Shown: positions 1 to 12,772, counted from the stretch's first letter. The stretch is DNA of 64,000 nt from Prosapia bicincta (GCA_036971475.1 JBAIZL010000001.1:206470841-206534840); one strand, 5' to 3'. Notes: generated from the letters alone by a model not told the origin. Program-made: numbers and translations.

Positions 1-86
1 AATTTATATATATATATATATATATTATAAATATATAATATATATATAAATATATAAATAAATATATATATATATATATATATACA
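1..86. repeat. (TA)n-rich microsatellite
   Basis: The window opens inside an imperfect TA run broken by short AAATA spacers. The array may extend beyond the left edge. Confidence 0.85.
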
Positions 87-963
87 TATATTCGTTCCTC
101 TTACGAAGCTATCCCTCAGTAACGAATGCCGGGTCAGGATCGAATGTTTTGAAACGCGTCAGCAAGTAAGCAATTACGTATTCACTTAGTTAAATATTTT
201 CTAAAATTAGTATATGTATTTATATTTATTTATATTTATATTATCCTTCTCAGCTATCCCACTTTTCAGTCTCCCCTAATTTCAATATGCTATTCCTCCC
301 TTCTCCATTCGTTTAGCACTTCTTCTGTAGTCATATGTACATTATTTTGCAGTCCTCTTCTAGTAGAGCCGTATTCCACTACTTTGTAAGACTACCTTCT
401 GTCCGTTCATCTCAGAATATCTATAACATTTTCCAATACTCATTTTCTCAATGTCATTGAATAGTTACTATGTGTTTTTCATAAATACCTTTAAAGACTT
501 TAACAATTAACCCGAAATAATGTTCTAGATGGAATGATTTCACTGTTTGTACGGATGGAATGATTTCACTGTTTTTAAGTAATATTTTTGTTATCACTTC
601 ATTACTTTAGTATTGATCTTTATCAGTTTTCTCGTTTGTAAGGATATATCTAGACTATGTACATAAACATTCAAGACAAATTCTTCTGTTCTTTGCAGTT
701 TTCTTATAAAACTCTTGTTTAAATGAGTTTATAAGACCTCACTATTTTGGACCTCGGTTTTCTCTAATTTATTTAGAGAATTATTTGGTAATAAAATTTT
801 GTTATTTTCCTTCTCTTCTCCAGAATTTAACAATGTAAATATGATCTTTATGCTCTTTAGAATATAGGCCGTACGCCTACGACTCATTTTCCTTTATAGT
901 GATACCATGCGTCTGTCTGCTTCTGTTGACGTCCACTTCGATTTTATAAATTCACTCCACTCC
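87..963. other. Stretch without a recognisable gene
   Basis: AT-rich DNA with no supported coding region. It contains GAAACGCGTC at 151-160, which resembles the 3' strand of the hammerhead-like motifs described elsewhere in this window. It also contains a 26-bp direct duplication (GATGGAATGATTTCACTGTTT at about 528 and again at about 554). Confidence 0.6.
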
Positions 964-1660
964 TGCAAAAGTGATGGTGAATACGTTACGGAATATACAT
1001 ATATATTTTTCAATTCTTTCTAATATTTTTTCCTTCCTTTAATGCCCACACATGCAATGTGATGGTGAATACTTTACGGAATATACATATACATTTTTCA
1101 ATTCTTTCTAATATTTTTTCCTTCCTTTAATGCCCACTCATGCAATGTGATGGTGAATATGTTACGGAATATACATATACATTTTTCAATTCTTTCTAAT
1201 ATTTTTTCCTCCCTTTAATGCCCACTCATGCAAAGTGATGGTGAATACTTTACGGAATATACATATGCATTTTTCAATTCTTTCTAATATTTTTTCCTTC
1301 CTTTAATGCCCACTCATGCAAAGTGATGGTGAATACTTTACGGAATTTACATATACATTTATCGATTCTTTCTAATATTTTTTCCTTCCTTTAATGCGTA
1401 CTCATGCAAAGTGATGGTGAATAATTTACGGAATACACATATAGATTTTTCAATTCTTTCTAATATTTTTTTCTTCCTTTAATGCCTACTCATGCAAATT
1501 GATGGTGATTACTTTACGGAATACACATACACATTTTTCAATTCTTTCTAATATTTTTTCCTTCCTTTAATGCCCACTCATGCAAAGTGATGGTGAATAA
1601 TTTGCGGAGTATACATATACATTTTGCCATTCTTTCTAATATTTTCTCCTTCCTCTAATG
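964..1660. repeat. 88-bp tandem array, about 8 copies
   Basis: The landmark TGCAAAGTGATGGTGAAT recurs at about 964, 1053, 1141, 1229, 1317, 1405, 1493 and 1581, a step of 88 bp (89 for the first). Each unit continues with TTTACGGAATATACATATAC and a TTCTTTCTAATATTTTTTCC tract. Units differ by scattered substitutions, so this is a mildly diverged minisatellite. It has no coding content. Confidence 0.93.
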
Positions 1661-2515
1661 TAATTCCTTACCTCACATATCTGTATTCTATCGCTATCAG
1701 TCACTTGATTTTGTTCTCGTTAACAGTTTCCGATAGGCATCCTAGTTTCTTGAGAATTGTTTCTCTTCATGTTATTTTTGACGAATGTTTCTGTAGGAAA
1801 AAAGTGTAGAGTATTGTCATAAATAAATATTAATTTTTTGTTTTATCACTTATTTTGACAAAATTCAGAATGTATGCAAATGGCAATATAACTTCTAAAA
1901 AAATACATTTTGACAGATTGAATTTCTTTTAAAATTGACAGTAAAACATATTGTTGAGTATTTTAAGTACACTTCCATTTCACTTTCGTTCCTTCCGTAA
2001 ATGCAGATTGCTGTGAGATTTAATTTCACAAGAAGCGTCGCGTATAAAGCCACTCCATAAGGAACGCGATAAAATGGCTTCGGCGAAGGAATTTTCTTCG
2101 CATTTAATTTTATTATATCAACGTTTCTGGGTAGAATTACATCTACATCGTTTAACCCATACACTGGCACTCGTATTTACTAGAGTAAACACTTTGCTTT
2201 GCTGAAATTTCGTTTCATGAAATAAATAATTTTCTCCAAATTATATTCGAGTTGATTATGCATATTATTAATAAAAATATCGTTCAACACATTAAGTTTT
2301 TTATTTAAAATATGTGAGAGATATATTACCAAGTTTTTATTAACTCGGTTTCTTGGCTTACCACCTTTTTCAATTGTTTAATCTATTTTAGGACAACCTA
2401 CATATATATATACTATACATAAACAACTGAGTTTATTCAAATACAAGAATTATTATTACAAAGTGGTTGACTATTATATAAGAAATTATTTTATATAAAG
2501 TACTTTAATATATAC

Positions 2516-2522
<7 letters not shown>
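1661..2522. other. Stretch with one weak open frame
   Basis: AT-rich DNA. The only item of note is the minus-strand open frame at 1895-2170, listed separately. Confidence 0.5.
1895..2170 (-). CDS. Unrecognised open reading frame, possible exon
   Basis: A 91-residue minus-strand frame starting MPVYGLNDVDVILPRN. The first ~75 codons are GC-richer and less biased towards Phe/Ile/Lys/Asn than random frames in this AT-rich window; the last ~15 residues look like AT-rich readthrough. I recognise no family. There is no signal peptide, and the only hydrophobic stretch is about residues 40-55 (GVALYATLLVKLNLTAIC). No convincing splice sites are visible at either end. It could be a diverged exon, a transposon fragment or chance. 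Confidence 0.2.
   Translation of the reverse strand: MPVYGLNDVDVILPRNVDIIKLNAKKIPSPKPFYRVPYGVALYATLLVKLNLTAICIYGRNESEMEVYLKYSTICFTVNFKRNSICQNVFF

Positions 2523-2590
<68 letters not shown>
2523..2590. repeat. (TA)n followed by (GT)n microsatellite
   Basis: About 36 bp of TA changes to about 30 bp of GT. It directly abuts the left end of the hairpin element at 2591. Confidence 0.95.
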
Positions 2591-2592
<2 letters not shown>

Positions 2593-2780
2593 TTTAAAAC
2601 GACATGAGTTATTCAAATACAAGAATATTTATCAATTTATATTCAAAGCTTTTCGTTGGTAAACAGTACCAACATCATCAGCATTGGTACTGTTTACCAA
2701 CGAAAAGCTTTGAATATAAATTAATAAATATTCTTGTATTTGAATAACTTATGTAATTTTAAATTATTAAACAAGAAAAC

Positions 2781-2785
<5 letters not shown>
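2591..2785. mobile_element. Palindromic element, hairpin family 1, copy A
   Basis: The left arm (TTCAAATACAAGAATATTTA ... AAGCTTTTCGTTGG) is repeated in inverted orientation on the right (CCAACGAAAAGCTTTGAATA ... TATTCTTGTATTTGAATAA), giving arms of about 80 bp around a very short centre near 2680. The right end continues TTAAATTATTAAACAAGAAAAC into a (TA)n array. Read on the minus strand, the left arm carries CTGATGA (2675-2681), a GTTGG/CCAAC stem and GAAA (2651-2654), as in copy B. The right arm has lost the CTGATGA part. No coding capacity. Confidence 0.85.

Positions 2786-2846
<61 letters not shown>
2785..2846. repeat. (TA)n microsatellite
   Basis: About 31 TA units abutting the right end of hairpin copy A. 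Confidence 0.95.
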
Positions 2847-2850
<4 letters not shown>

Positions 2851-4318
2851 AAACTTGTAATAACAAAAATATTTATAAGATAAAGTTCTCCAAGCTTTTT
2901 ATCAACTTATCACATCGAGAATATTAGGAACTTTGCACACTGTCAATAACTGAAAAAGACAAATTATTTCGGATAAATATGGATAATCTAAAATCAAATG
3001 CCAGGTTCAAGCTTTTAAACCGTTATGAATGTAATTGTCAACAATTAATATCTCTTCCGTTTGGTAAAAATCTAGCTCAGCACTTCGGAAAAAGTATATT
3101 TCCTGTAGATAATTTTTTTTTTCTGTTCCATTCAAACCTTGAACTATAGAAGGTAGACAATCTTCTACTTCAACCAAATGTAATGTAGCTCATTTTGATC
3201 TACTTCATTCGTGACTTCGTTTATAAAATATTGTTAGACGTGAGGAATGTAAATTATTAAGGAATATATTGCCCAAAGTTACTTACATCCATTCGTTTTA
3301 AACCGATATTCTCAATATATATGACTGAAATAGTTTCTACATGGAAAGTACGCCTGTAAGGAATATAAAATATTTATTGCAACAGATGTATGGAGCAAAT
3401 GTTTGCACCAGTCATTCAATCATTTCAGTCAGGCTAACGTCTAAACATAATGCACTAAATACTTTATACTTTATTACAGCGATCACTAACTGTGTCACTT
3501 TTATATTCGAATGCGTTAGGTTTGTTGTAAATCTGTTGTTAAGGTTTCAATTGGTTTAACATTATGGTAGATTGCTTTAAAATTGGAAATTAAAATAAAT
3601 GAGAATAACTATTAACTTTGTCTGAATCAATCGAAAGAGTTTTAATATATTTATTGATTTTATTTCAACTACGTACTTGATGACTTAGATAGAAAAAGTT
3701 TAAATTGTGTTAGAGCTATGCGAAAATTATTCAATCCACTGACAATGATGGATCACGCTAAGCGTCAACGAAGGCCTGGTGTTAAATTAACACTAGATTG
3801 AAGGTAATTAGTTGGGGTGTAATAGAAAGTGTTAACGATACTTAAACCACTTTAACTTGATAACTTAGAAGAAAGTTTTCCTCATGTTCCGGCCAGTAAA
3901 TGTTTATCGGCAAACCATATTCCTTTCTTACCCTAGACGACCTTTTCCGTTATTTCAACTATGTGGCAAGGAAAATTATATATAAAATAGGAAATATATA
4001 TTTACTTAAAGACAGTCACGGAATCGTATAAATACGTTTTAATTTGGTCACTTATTGTAATAATCTCTTCGCTTACTGTTATAATTTATTTTGCCATTCA
4101 GTAAAATATGCGTTCAATAGCACCGACCAAACAGAAATATTTACAAGTATCGTAAAATCTTAGAAATCAGTTGAGTGATACATCAACAGACATCCTGTCG
4201 ATCAGTCCTGCAACCGACATTTTATAATTTCAGTGTCGTGGTATTTAATTTAATTTTAGAAGTGTTTTCGATGGTTTTGTGAGGTTTAGTGTCACTTGAA
4301 GTTTCAAAATGTAGCAAG
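2847..4318. other. Stretch without a recognisable gene
   Basis: AT-rich DNA with no supported exon, repeat or RNA gene. A 72-codon frame at 3341-3559 has no recognisable content. Confidence 0.55.
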
Positions 4319-4625
4319 ATGTCCAAATTTCAAACGAAAAAGCATGATTTAAGTCTTAAACAACCTGACATTCTAGATAGATATGGTAAATTACTAAAAC
4401 GAGTCTATGAAACGCTGCTCCTCAACTTGAAGTTTCACAAACTCTCTTACGTAAAATTTTGACTCTCTTGCGTAAAACTCCCATATATCTTTATCAAAGT
4501 GAAAATGTCGACAGTAAAAGAAATGATTCCGGGAAGGATCCACAAATGGAATCAGGTTTAACATTATGGTTTAAAAAATGTTCGGGACAAAGATACTCGA
4601 GTTGATAGATCAATTTCATATTTTA
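4319..4625 (+). pseudogene. pogo/Tigger-like transposase relic, N-terminal DNA-binding part
   Basis: From the ATG at 4319 the plus strand reads MSKFQTKKHDLSLKQ then DILDRYGK, the start of a CENP-B-type N-terminal helix-turn-helix (family pattern: LSLKEKLDIL followed by a helix). The frame then shifts; a second piece reads NAAPQLEVSQTLLRKIL, the recognition helix region. It is followed by KRNDSGKDPQMESGLTLWF, the start of the second CENP-B-type domain (family pattern: GKDP...E.AL..WF). A last piece, NVRDKDTRVD, is one frame further on. At least two frameshifts and an in-frame TGA at 4408 show it is dead. The DDE catalytic domain is not visible downstream. Assignment to the pogo/Tigger group of the Tc1/mariner superfamily rests on this N-terminal pattern alone. 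Confidence 0.72.
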
Positions 4626-5204
4626 CAGGAAATTTCATATTGAGGGATTATTTGTGAAAAAAGTAATTAAATTTGATAAAGTAAATGAGATCGAAACATT
4701 GTTTGATGGTGTTTTATGTGTTCAAGAGTTTCATGAGGTTTACGTAAATCAATATATTTTTTAAAATTATCCCAGATTCAATTCATGTTAAAAAAAAAAA
4801 TACAATAGCATTAAATATTTTTACATGCAATATCCCTCGCAAAATATTGTCATTAATTTTACTGCAGTACATAAAAATGTCTGGAGATGCAAAATTTGGT
4901 AAATAATCACTCATTATTTCAATGGCCCTGAATTACATTTTAGTTTTAGTTTTATATAATTAAAATGACTTGCTCTAATGCTAGGCCTACATATCGTTCA
5001 GTAAACATTTGGAACCGTACTAGAGTGAGTTCAATGTAGCATTTCGGTACATCGCGTTTACTCATGGTCGGTTATTGATATTGTTCAGCTACTGTTATCA
5101 TATATGATTTTAATTCATATATATATATATATATATATATGAATATACATGAATCTCATATATCATCTCATATCATTATCGATCTCATATATCATATACG
5201 TGAA
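4626..5204. other. Stretch without a recognisable gene
   Basis: AT-rich sequence downstream of the pogo relic. No catalytic transposase domain or terminal repeat was found. A short (AT)n run lies at 5117-5140. Confidence 0.5.
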
Positions 5205-6860
<1,656 letters not shown>

Positions 6861-6926
6861 ACTTTGCAACGCTTAGGGTGGAAATAACAGATGTGACGGA
6901 CATAGAAACAGAGCAGGACGTAAGAG
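6861..6926 (+). CDS. Candidate internal coding exon, 66 bp, unknown protein
   Basis: The exon is bounded by a pyrimidine-rich acceptor (CAGTGCTTATCTCACAG just before 6861) and a consensus donor (AGAG|GTGAGT at 6927). One frame is open with ordinary, non-AT-driven composition: after two leading bases it reads FATLRVEITDVTDIETEQDV then R, with one base left over. The length, 66 bp, is a multiple of three, so inclusion or skipping would keep the frame. The acidic, threonine-rich peptide is not one I can place. Good splice sites on both sides with an open, balanced frame are better than chance, but a single short exon is weak proof. If real, the surrounding tens of kilobases are introns of a plus-strand gene. 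Confidence 0.45.
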
Positions 6927-9900
6927 GTGAGTAGAGGTGTCTAGACACCTGTTTTTGGCGTAACCCTCTTGTTGATAGCGACCTGATATTCTCACTTCCC
7001 AACATGAAGGCTTATCTGTGATAAACCTCAAAAGATTATTATTTATTCTACATACTTTGTTAAAAATGGGTACTTAAATTGTGAGAAATTATAACAATTA
7101 TGTTTTTACTAATATTTAGTTACAATTTATATATTATTTTTTTACAGGATTTTCATCATTATAATTCTGTTATATTTTAATATACGGAAATTTTACTCCG
7201 TCTGTGATATAAATCTCTAGTGATTTAATAGTGCCAAAAATAAATTAAACCGTACTATTTACAGGTGAAAGTTTACAATGGTAAAAAGAAATTTACGTTG
7301 CGGAAGTAAACTGTAATTACCTAAATTTAATAAGTGACAAGGTTAAGTATATATGCAAACCGTCTATAGACGGAATTCGCGAATTACCAATCTGAAAAGC
7401 GAAAGAAGCAAAAAAAATCAATTTGATAACCAACAAACAGTTTACAAATTGGATAAAACTACCGTACAACCGACCACTGTCAATTTCAGAGAAAAGTTCC
7501 CTAATTAAAATGTGTAATGCAAACGTAGCTTTGGCAATTGATTGAAAAGTAGCCCATGTGGTGAAAAAAGTTACAATATTTATTTCCTTAGGCTCATTTT
7601 CAAATGTTATATAATTATAAACATTAAAATGTAATTGTATTTATTGAATTAAGTTCTGTCTGTATTAGAAACTTAATTTTCTTTACTGTTACGTTGGTAG
7701 TAGTTTATAGAGGTTTGTTGATCGGTTGTCATGGTTACGCCCACGAGACAAATGTTACTTTTCTGTAACTTTATCAACAGCTTAGAATGTTTTTAGTGTT
7801 AGATACTAATAATGGTTGTTTTGACAAAAAATGGGCGAGAAAATGTGTTATTGATTATAAACTGGTTTAATTATTTTATTTTATTATGCATTTAGAGGCA
7901 AATTGAACAAAATTAATGTTTTACATAAAATGTGTAATTTAAATTGATATTGATAAATGAATGACCTTTAGAATTAAAGATTGGACGTTAATTACCATTT
8001 CCAAACCGTGTTGCAAAATAGAACGCACGGGCGAACACCAAACACTGTATTGGTATGCGGTTATTCATTAAATGATGAAAATTATTTTTCTTCTGCTTTA
8101 AAACTGGTACATCTAAAACGCAAATTAAATTACTAGAGATATGTTAAAGGTATATTTTACACTTTTTCAGCTTCGCAAAATATCTTTAATGAATAACTTT
8201 ACGAAATGTACACATATACTAAATACATATACAAAGAAATATGTTATCGAACGAAATATTAAACTTTAGAAATACTATTTCAAGTAACAAGTGTTTGATC
8301 TAAAGGCTGGTATCATGAATAATCATTATAATTTATGTAGGCTCGAAAAAGGGTAGAGGGGAAAGGACCATCTTTATTGATTATTAGTCGTAAGGACAAA
8401 GAAATACTTAGGAGCAAAAAGTGGCACTGCCATTCATTTGAAGGTTATGAAAATCTAAGAATAAAGCTATATAAGCACCAGCTGTCACCAGTCGGATTAT
8501 GTATCTATTAATAAAAAGACGTGTTTAGTGATAATTTTGAAATAAAGAAATTAAATGAAAGGAAAGAGAGATAATTCTCAGAGCCCAGGATGTAAACCCG
8601 TTATGTGAATAGAAATTAAAGGTGAATGTAAGCATGGAGCGAGTAAGGAGGTCGTAAGGTTGCAAGTATTCGGGATTAAGATCCATGCACTCGTAGTTTA
8701 CCTTGAAAAGCTTTTAAGCGTGTCTACATAAATCATTCGAATCATCGCCTTTGAATATAAATTACGTGAATTTAATTACATACACCTTGTTAAAAAGGTT
8801 AAGGAAAAAAATCATTAATGTATTCTATAAATAACATAGTGGCTACCGTAAAATTGTAAACTGATTAAATATTAAGAAGCAAAGAAACTACTTGCACAAG
8901 CATTCCCGCATCGGAGGCGGGTAGAAGGACTCAGATCTAAAAGAAACGTAGACATCGTGAAGCCAAGCAGGAGGAACTAATCCTTGGACACGCAACTCAT
9001 CCAGTTCCATATGTACCGCTGACTTATTATGAAACACTGACTACCAGACTACCAGTTTGTAGACAACTGTATAATACAACTTTAACTAAAATTCATTTAA
9101 CAAAAGATAAGAAAGTAGGCAGCTTGATTCTCATATAACGATAATGTATAAAATAAAACTGAAAAGAATCTAAATATATGATACAAACATTTATCGACCA
9201 ATATTAAGGTTTTACTGGACACAAGGTTCCTCAAAGGTTACTGAGCGGCTCCCGAAACAATTAAATTTAAACTGTAATTATAAGGTAAAGTTGTAAATAA
9301 TTATTATCATGACCTTTCATATTTTGATTTAATATATATCACCCAATAATTGGTTAATTTGAACAGTGTACACATATTTAGTACACTCAGGCAGTGTACT
9401 AATATTTGAACATCTCTCTAACTCAGACTGAAGTTTGATCCTGGCGTTAAGAAGTGAAGGTACTGAGTGGTGCAAGTAAGAGATTGAATAAGACATGCAT
9501 ACAGGAAAGAGTTAAGTGACTTATAAGTGACCACTAGAAAATAATCTGTCATTAAATAATAAAAATAATTATTCCCAGTAGGTTGGATACGTTTATATAT
9601 ATATATTCTAATAACAAATTGATTTGTGATAGAAATTGATTTCAAAACGTAAGCTCAAGAGAAAGAAGAAAGTAATTATTCATACCCTATTGTTAATTAT
9701 TAAATATAATAAATTATATTTATATATTCCTAACTCTTAAATAAAAAATGTCTCAAGAGAAGCTATTAAACTTCAATACTGGCTGAATTATCGCATATAA
9801 TTTATGAAAGAGTCTCAAAATCTAATTAAAGTATAGTATTTTCACTTAGTAATTGAATCAAGACATTAAGTTATCTACAGCAATAAACTAAAATGCCATA

Positions 9901-10195
9901 AAAAAAGCTTTATTGACAGAGAAAAGTATATAACTGGAAATTGCTTTGAATTTTATTAAACGTTTATCTTATTGAAGTGGCTATTGCCAAATGTACCTTT
10001 TTATGACGTAGAAAATTGTACTTGTAGGCCAGGATCATTATTTTCCTCCGGTTTTTGTTTGTTGCTGTCCCATCTTGTTTTTTTTTCAACTCATTAAACA
10101 TATTCTACAAATAAAACCTTCGTTACAGTTTATAGGTTTAATTTTATAGAAGATCGTTAAAATCTAGATTGATAAAAACTGCTTATATACCACCA
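6927..10195. other. Long stretch without a recognisable gene
   Basis: More than 3 kb of AT-rich DNA with no supported coding frame, tandem repeat or transposon domain. It may be intronic if the exon at 6861 is real. Confidence 0.5.
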
Positions 10196-11895
10196 TGACA
10201 AATTAAATACAAATTTGGTAAATAAAAGTGACATTTCGGATTTTTTTACTAAAATCGTATTTAAGCACGCCTGAACTTTGCTTAGAAACCAGTTCCATCC
10301 TTCCTTCCTTCTTGCTGTGGACATCCAGGGTCATGTGACTCCGATGGTCCGATGTCCATAATAAGTTGCTGCAGCCAAGATCCAAAACTGTTTATCGATC
10401 AATATCGTTTTGATGTTTGCCTGGCTTCCCAGCGCAGAGAGCAGAGCTGCTCTTGGTGAAATTGGTGAGGAGCATCAAAGGAGGATATGGTCTAGAGTCT
10501 CCTCCTCTTTTCTACAGTTAGGGCAGAGTGGAGATTCACTCAGATTAAATCTGAAGAGATGGGTCTCAGTCACAATGTGACCGATTCTTGATCGTGCTGC
10601 AAAGACGGCTGTAAATCTGGGAACCCCTTGATACATTTGGAAATCATTTGGTTCTTTTTGAATGTCATAGAGGTTTCTACCTTTGGTTTCTTACTCTCCA
10701 ACGATGGATCCATTTTCTTCTAACTGATGTTTTCAGAGCACTCAGGCATTTCTTTAGAGAGTACTGTGGTATGAAGACTGGGCCCATTTCCGCTGCTTGG
10801 TTGGCGATTGTATCTGCTTTTTCATTACCATCGATGCCGCAGTGTGAGGGGATCCACTGGAGCTGTATTTGTTTCTCATCTTTGCTGAGAATGTTGAGCA
10901 TATTTGTTATTTATTCTAGTCTGAATGAGTAGCTTCCTGGTTTCCGGTTCTGTATCATGTGAAAGGCGCTCTTGGAGTCAGTGAATATACAGAACTTCTC
11001 TGCTCGTAGTTGAAGGCAGTTTATTAAGGCTGCATTTACTGCCAGCAACTCTGCATCGACACTGGAGGCTGCATTTGCTGGTATGTAAGATTCTTCTCTG
11101 GTGAAGTGGTTATAGTAGTTTGCTCCTGACTTATCTTGGACTAGATCTACTGACCCATCGGTGTAGATTTAAACGGAGTCTGGGTACAGATTCTGAATCA
11201 TTTCCAGTGACTCTCGCCGAAGTGCCTTCTGGGGGTCTTCTTTAGTTAGGCAAGAAGGTAGGTTTAGAGTCACCATTATTTCATTCTGCTTCCAAGGGGG
11301 TTCGTGGTTGCAGACCGGGATTTCCTCTGGAGTCTCAGAAGGCATTTCAGCAGCAAGCAAATTGATACTGTGAGTGTATGATTGCCGTGTAGTCGTTTTT
11401 TTAAAAGATTGTAGTTGATGGGTTATGTGTAGTGAGAGGGTTTTTAGATGTTTATTCCATGTTTGTTTTTCTAGCAGTAAATCTATGGGTTCTATTGATA
11501 ATTATATTTCCATTGCTGCAATGGGAGTGGTCTTAGGTCAGCCTAGACAAATTCTTAAGGGAGCCAATTGAATCACTTGAAATTGTTTAATGTGCGTTGC
11601 TGCGGCCGCTCACCAAACTTCACTGCAATAGGTCAGTTTTGTTCTTACAAATAATAGGTAAAATGTTCTCAAGCATATGGTGTCAGCGCCCCATTGTCGG
11701 CTGGCGACTACTTTGATTGAGACGTTTGCTACAAGCTTGAACAGTTTTTTCAATATGATTTTTCCTACTCAGCTGTTTATCAAGCAGTACTCCTAGCAGC
11801 TTAGGGGAGTGGTTACATTGAAGATTTATGTTATTCAGTTTTAGTTTAGGTTTGTAGTCGGCTAGAGTATTTTGGCTTAGAAGCCAGTTCAATAT
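10196..11895 (-). mobile_element. 5'-truncated non-LTR retrotransposon (LINE with RNase H)
   Basis: The minus strand carries, in order, the end of a reverse transcriptase, a linker, a complete RNase H domain, a C-terminal zinc-knuckle-like motif and a short AT-rich tail. Homology starts abruptly at about 11895, in the RT thumb, so the copy is 5'-truncated as is usual for LINEs. Possession of RNase H fits I-, LOA- or R1-related groups; the clade cannot be settled by eye. No clear poly-A tail or target-site duplication is seen at the 3' end. Confidence 0.85.
10331..11895 (-). pseudogene. LINE ORF2 relic: RT thumb, RNase H and CCHC-like tail
   Basis: The RT C-terminal part reads HSPKLLGVLLDKQLSRKNHI (11683-11892), then WGAD, then LRTFYLLFVRTKLTYCSEVW in another frame (about 11600-11700), typical of LINE thumb regions. 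RNase H follows at about 10720-11170, with all four catalytic positions visible: D in YTDGS, E in VDAELLAV, D in FTDSKSA and D in GNEKAD, plus the conserved WIPSHCGIDGNEKAD. Next come TETHLFRFNLSESPLC and CPNCRKEEETLDHILL with a later C (C-x2-C-x8-H-x5-C), then AAATYYGHRTI at the end. It is dead: TAA interrupts at 11169-11171, another stop lies near 10910, and at least three frameshifts separate the domains. The reading frame would end at 10331-10333. Confidence 0.88.
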
Positions 11896-12058
11896 ATAAT
11901 TGTATATTATATTTATCTCTATACGATATGTAGTTTTGAACTCTAATTTTTGTTTGTTATATTTATTTGATTAGTTTCTAACTTATGCAGCTGCTGATGT
12001 TCTATAATGTCTCATTCTATCCGTCTCTCGTAATGAATAATTCATAATAGAAGATCCT

Positions 12059-12061
<3 letters not shown>

Positions 12062-12130
<69 letters not shown>
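12062..12130. repeat. (TA)n microsatellite
   Basis: About 34 TA units directly adjoining hairpin copy B on its left. Confidence 0.97.
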
Positions 12131-12135
<5 letters not shown>

Positions 12136-12170
12136 CAACATAGGTTATTCAAATACAAGAATATTTATTA

Positions 12171-12228
12171 TTTTATATTCAAAGCTTTTCGTTGGCAAAC
12201 AGTACCAACATCATCAGGAATGAAAATT
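12171..12228 (-). ncRNA. Hammerhead-ribozyme-like motif, exact core
   Basis: On the minus strand: stem I strand AUUC, core CUGAUGA (12211-12217), stem II GUUGG/CCAAC with loop UACUGUUUG, core GAAA (12187-12190), self-complementary stem III AAGCUU, position 17 = U, then GAAU, which pairs with AUUC. Beyond a 2x2 internal loop, UUU/AAA can extend stem I. That is the type I hammerhead layout, and the invariant CUGANGA and GAAA strands are intact. A two-base-loop-free palindromic stem III would be unstable in a monomer and would favour a dimer. H17 = U is permitted but less common than C. Activity is inferred, not shown. Confidence 0.62.
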
Positions 12229-12308
12229 ACAATAATGTAAGCTACATATTGAATAGCTTACATATTCATTATAATAATGAATAGCTTACATTATTGTAAT
12301 TTTCATTC

Positions 12309-12349
12309 CTGATGGTGTTGGTACTGTTTGCCAACGAAAAGCTTTGGAT
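12309..12349 (+). ncRNA. Second arm copy of the hammerhead-like motif, core mutated
   Basis: The plus-strand arm of copy B repeats the motif with CTGATGG (12309-12315) in place of CTGATGA, which changes the conserved A9 position. GAAA is intact at 12336-12339. The GAAU strand of stem I has become GGAU. This copy is probably inactive. Confidence 0.5.
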
Positions 12350-12415
12350 ATAAAATAATAAATATTCTTGTATTTGAATAACCTATGTTGTTTTAAATTA
12401 TTAAACAAGAAAACG

Positions 12416-12419
<4 letters not shown>

Positions 12420-12487
<68 letters not shown>
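12420..12487. repeat. (TA)n microsatellite
   Basis: About 34 TA units adjoining hairpin copy B on its right. Confidence 0.97.
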
Positions 12488-12490
<3 letters not shown>

Positions 12491-12772
12491 AAAGGTATAA
12501 TTAAGGCATTGCATAGCCTCTAAAATAACGCTGTTAGGTAAAATCTTCCGAGCATGAATAGTCATAATAAACCAATTTAAACCATTAAGTATAATATTAT
12601 AATACCGTAAAGAGACACCGTAATTATTTTTACAAATATCCAAACCATAATCGCTTATTATTTTAATAAAAGGACTTGAAATGCTAAAAGAAATGAGAAA
12701 GTAGTAAATCTTATTACATTAAGCTATTTAAAACCATAAATAATATTCGAGCTGGATTGTGAGTGAAAGTTA
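12488..12772. other. Short spacer without a gene
   Basis: AT-rich DNA between two palindromic elements. Nothing recognisable. Confidence 0.5.

Larger units (their letters stand above)
12131..12419. mobile_element. Palindromic element, hairpin family 1, copy B (fullest copy)
   Basis: Left arm AACAACATAGGTTATTCAAA ... GCTTTTCGTTGGCAAACAG is matched in inverted order by the right arm CTGTTTGCCAACGAAAAGC ... TTTGAATAACCTATGTTGTT. Arms are about 110 bp around a centre near 12265. The centre is itself palindromic (TTACATTATTGTAATTTTCA and its complement). The right end continues AAATTATTAAACAAGAAAAC into (TA)n, as in the other family members at 2591 and 26361. There is no open frame. The arms carry a hammerhead-ribozyme-like motif, listed separately. 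Confidence 0.9.

Noticed and set aside
11169..11360. Treating the MLAAEMPSETPEE frame as a separate small gene
   Set aside because: It is in frame with the LINE RNase H domain and is only its linker, cut by one stop.
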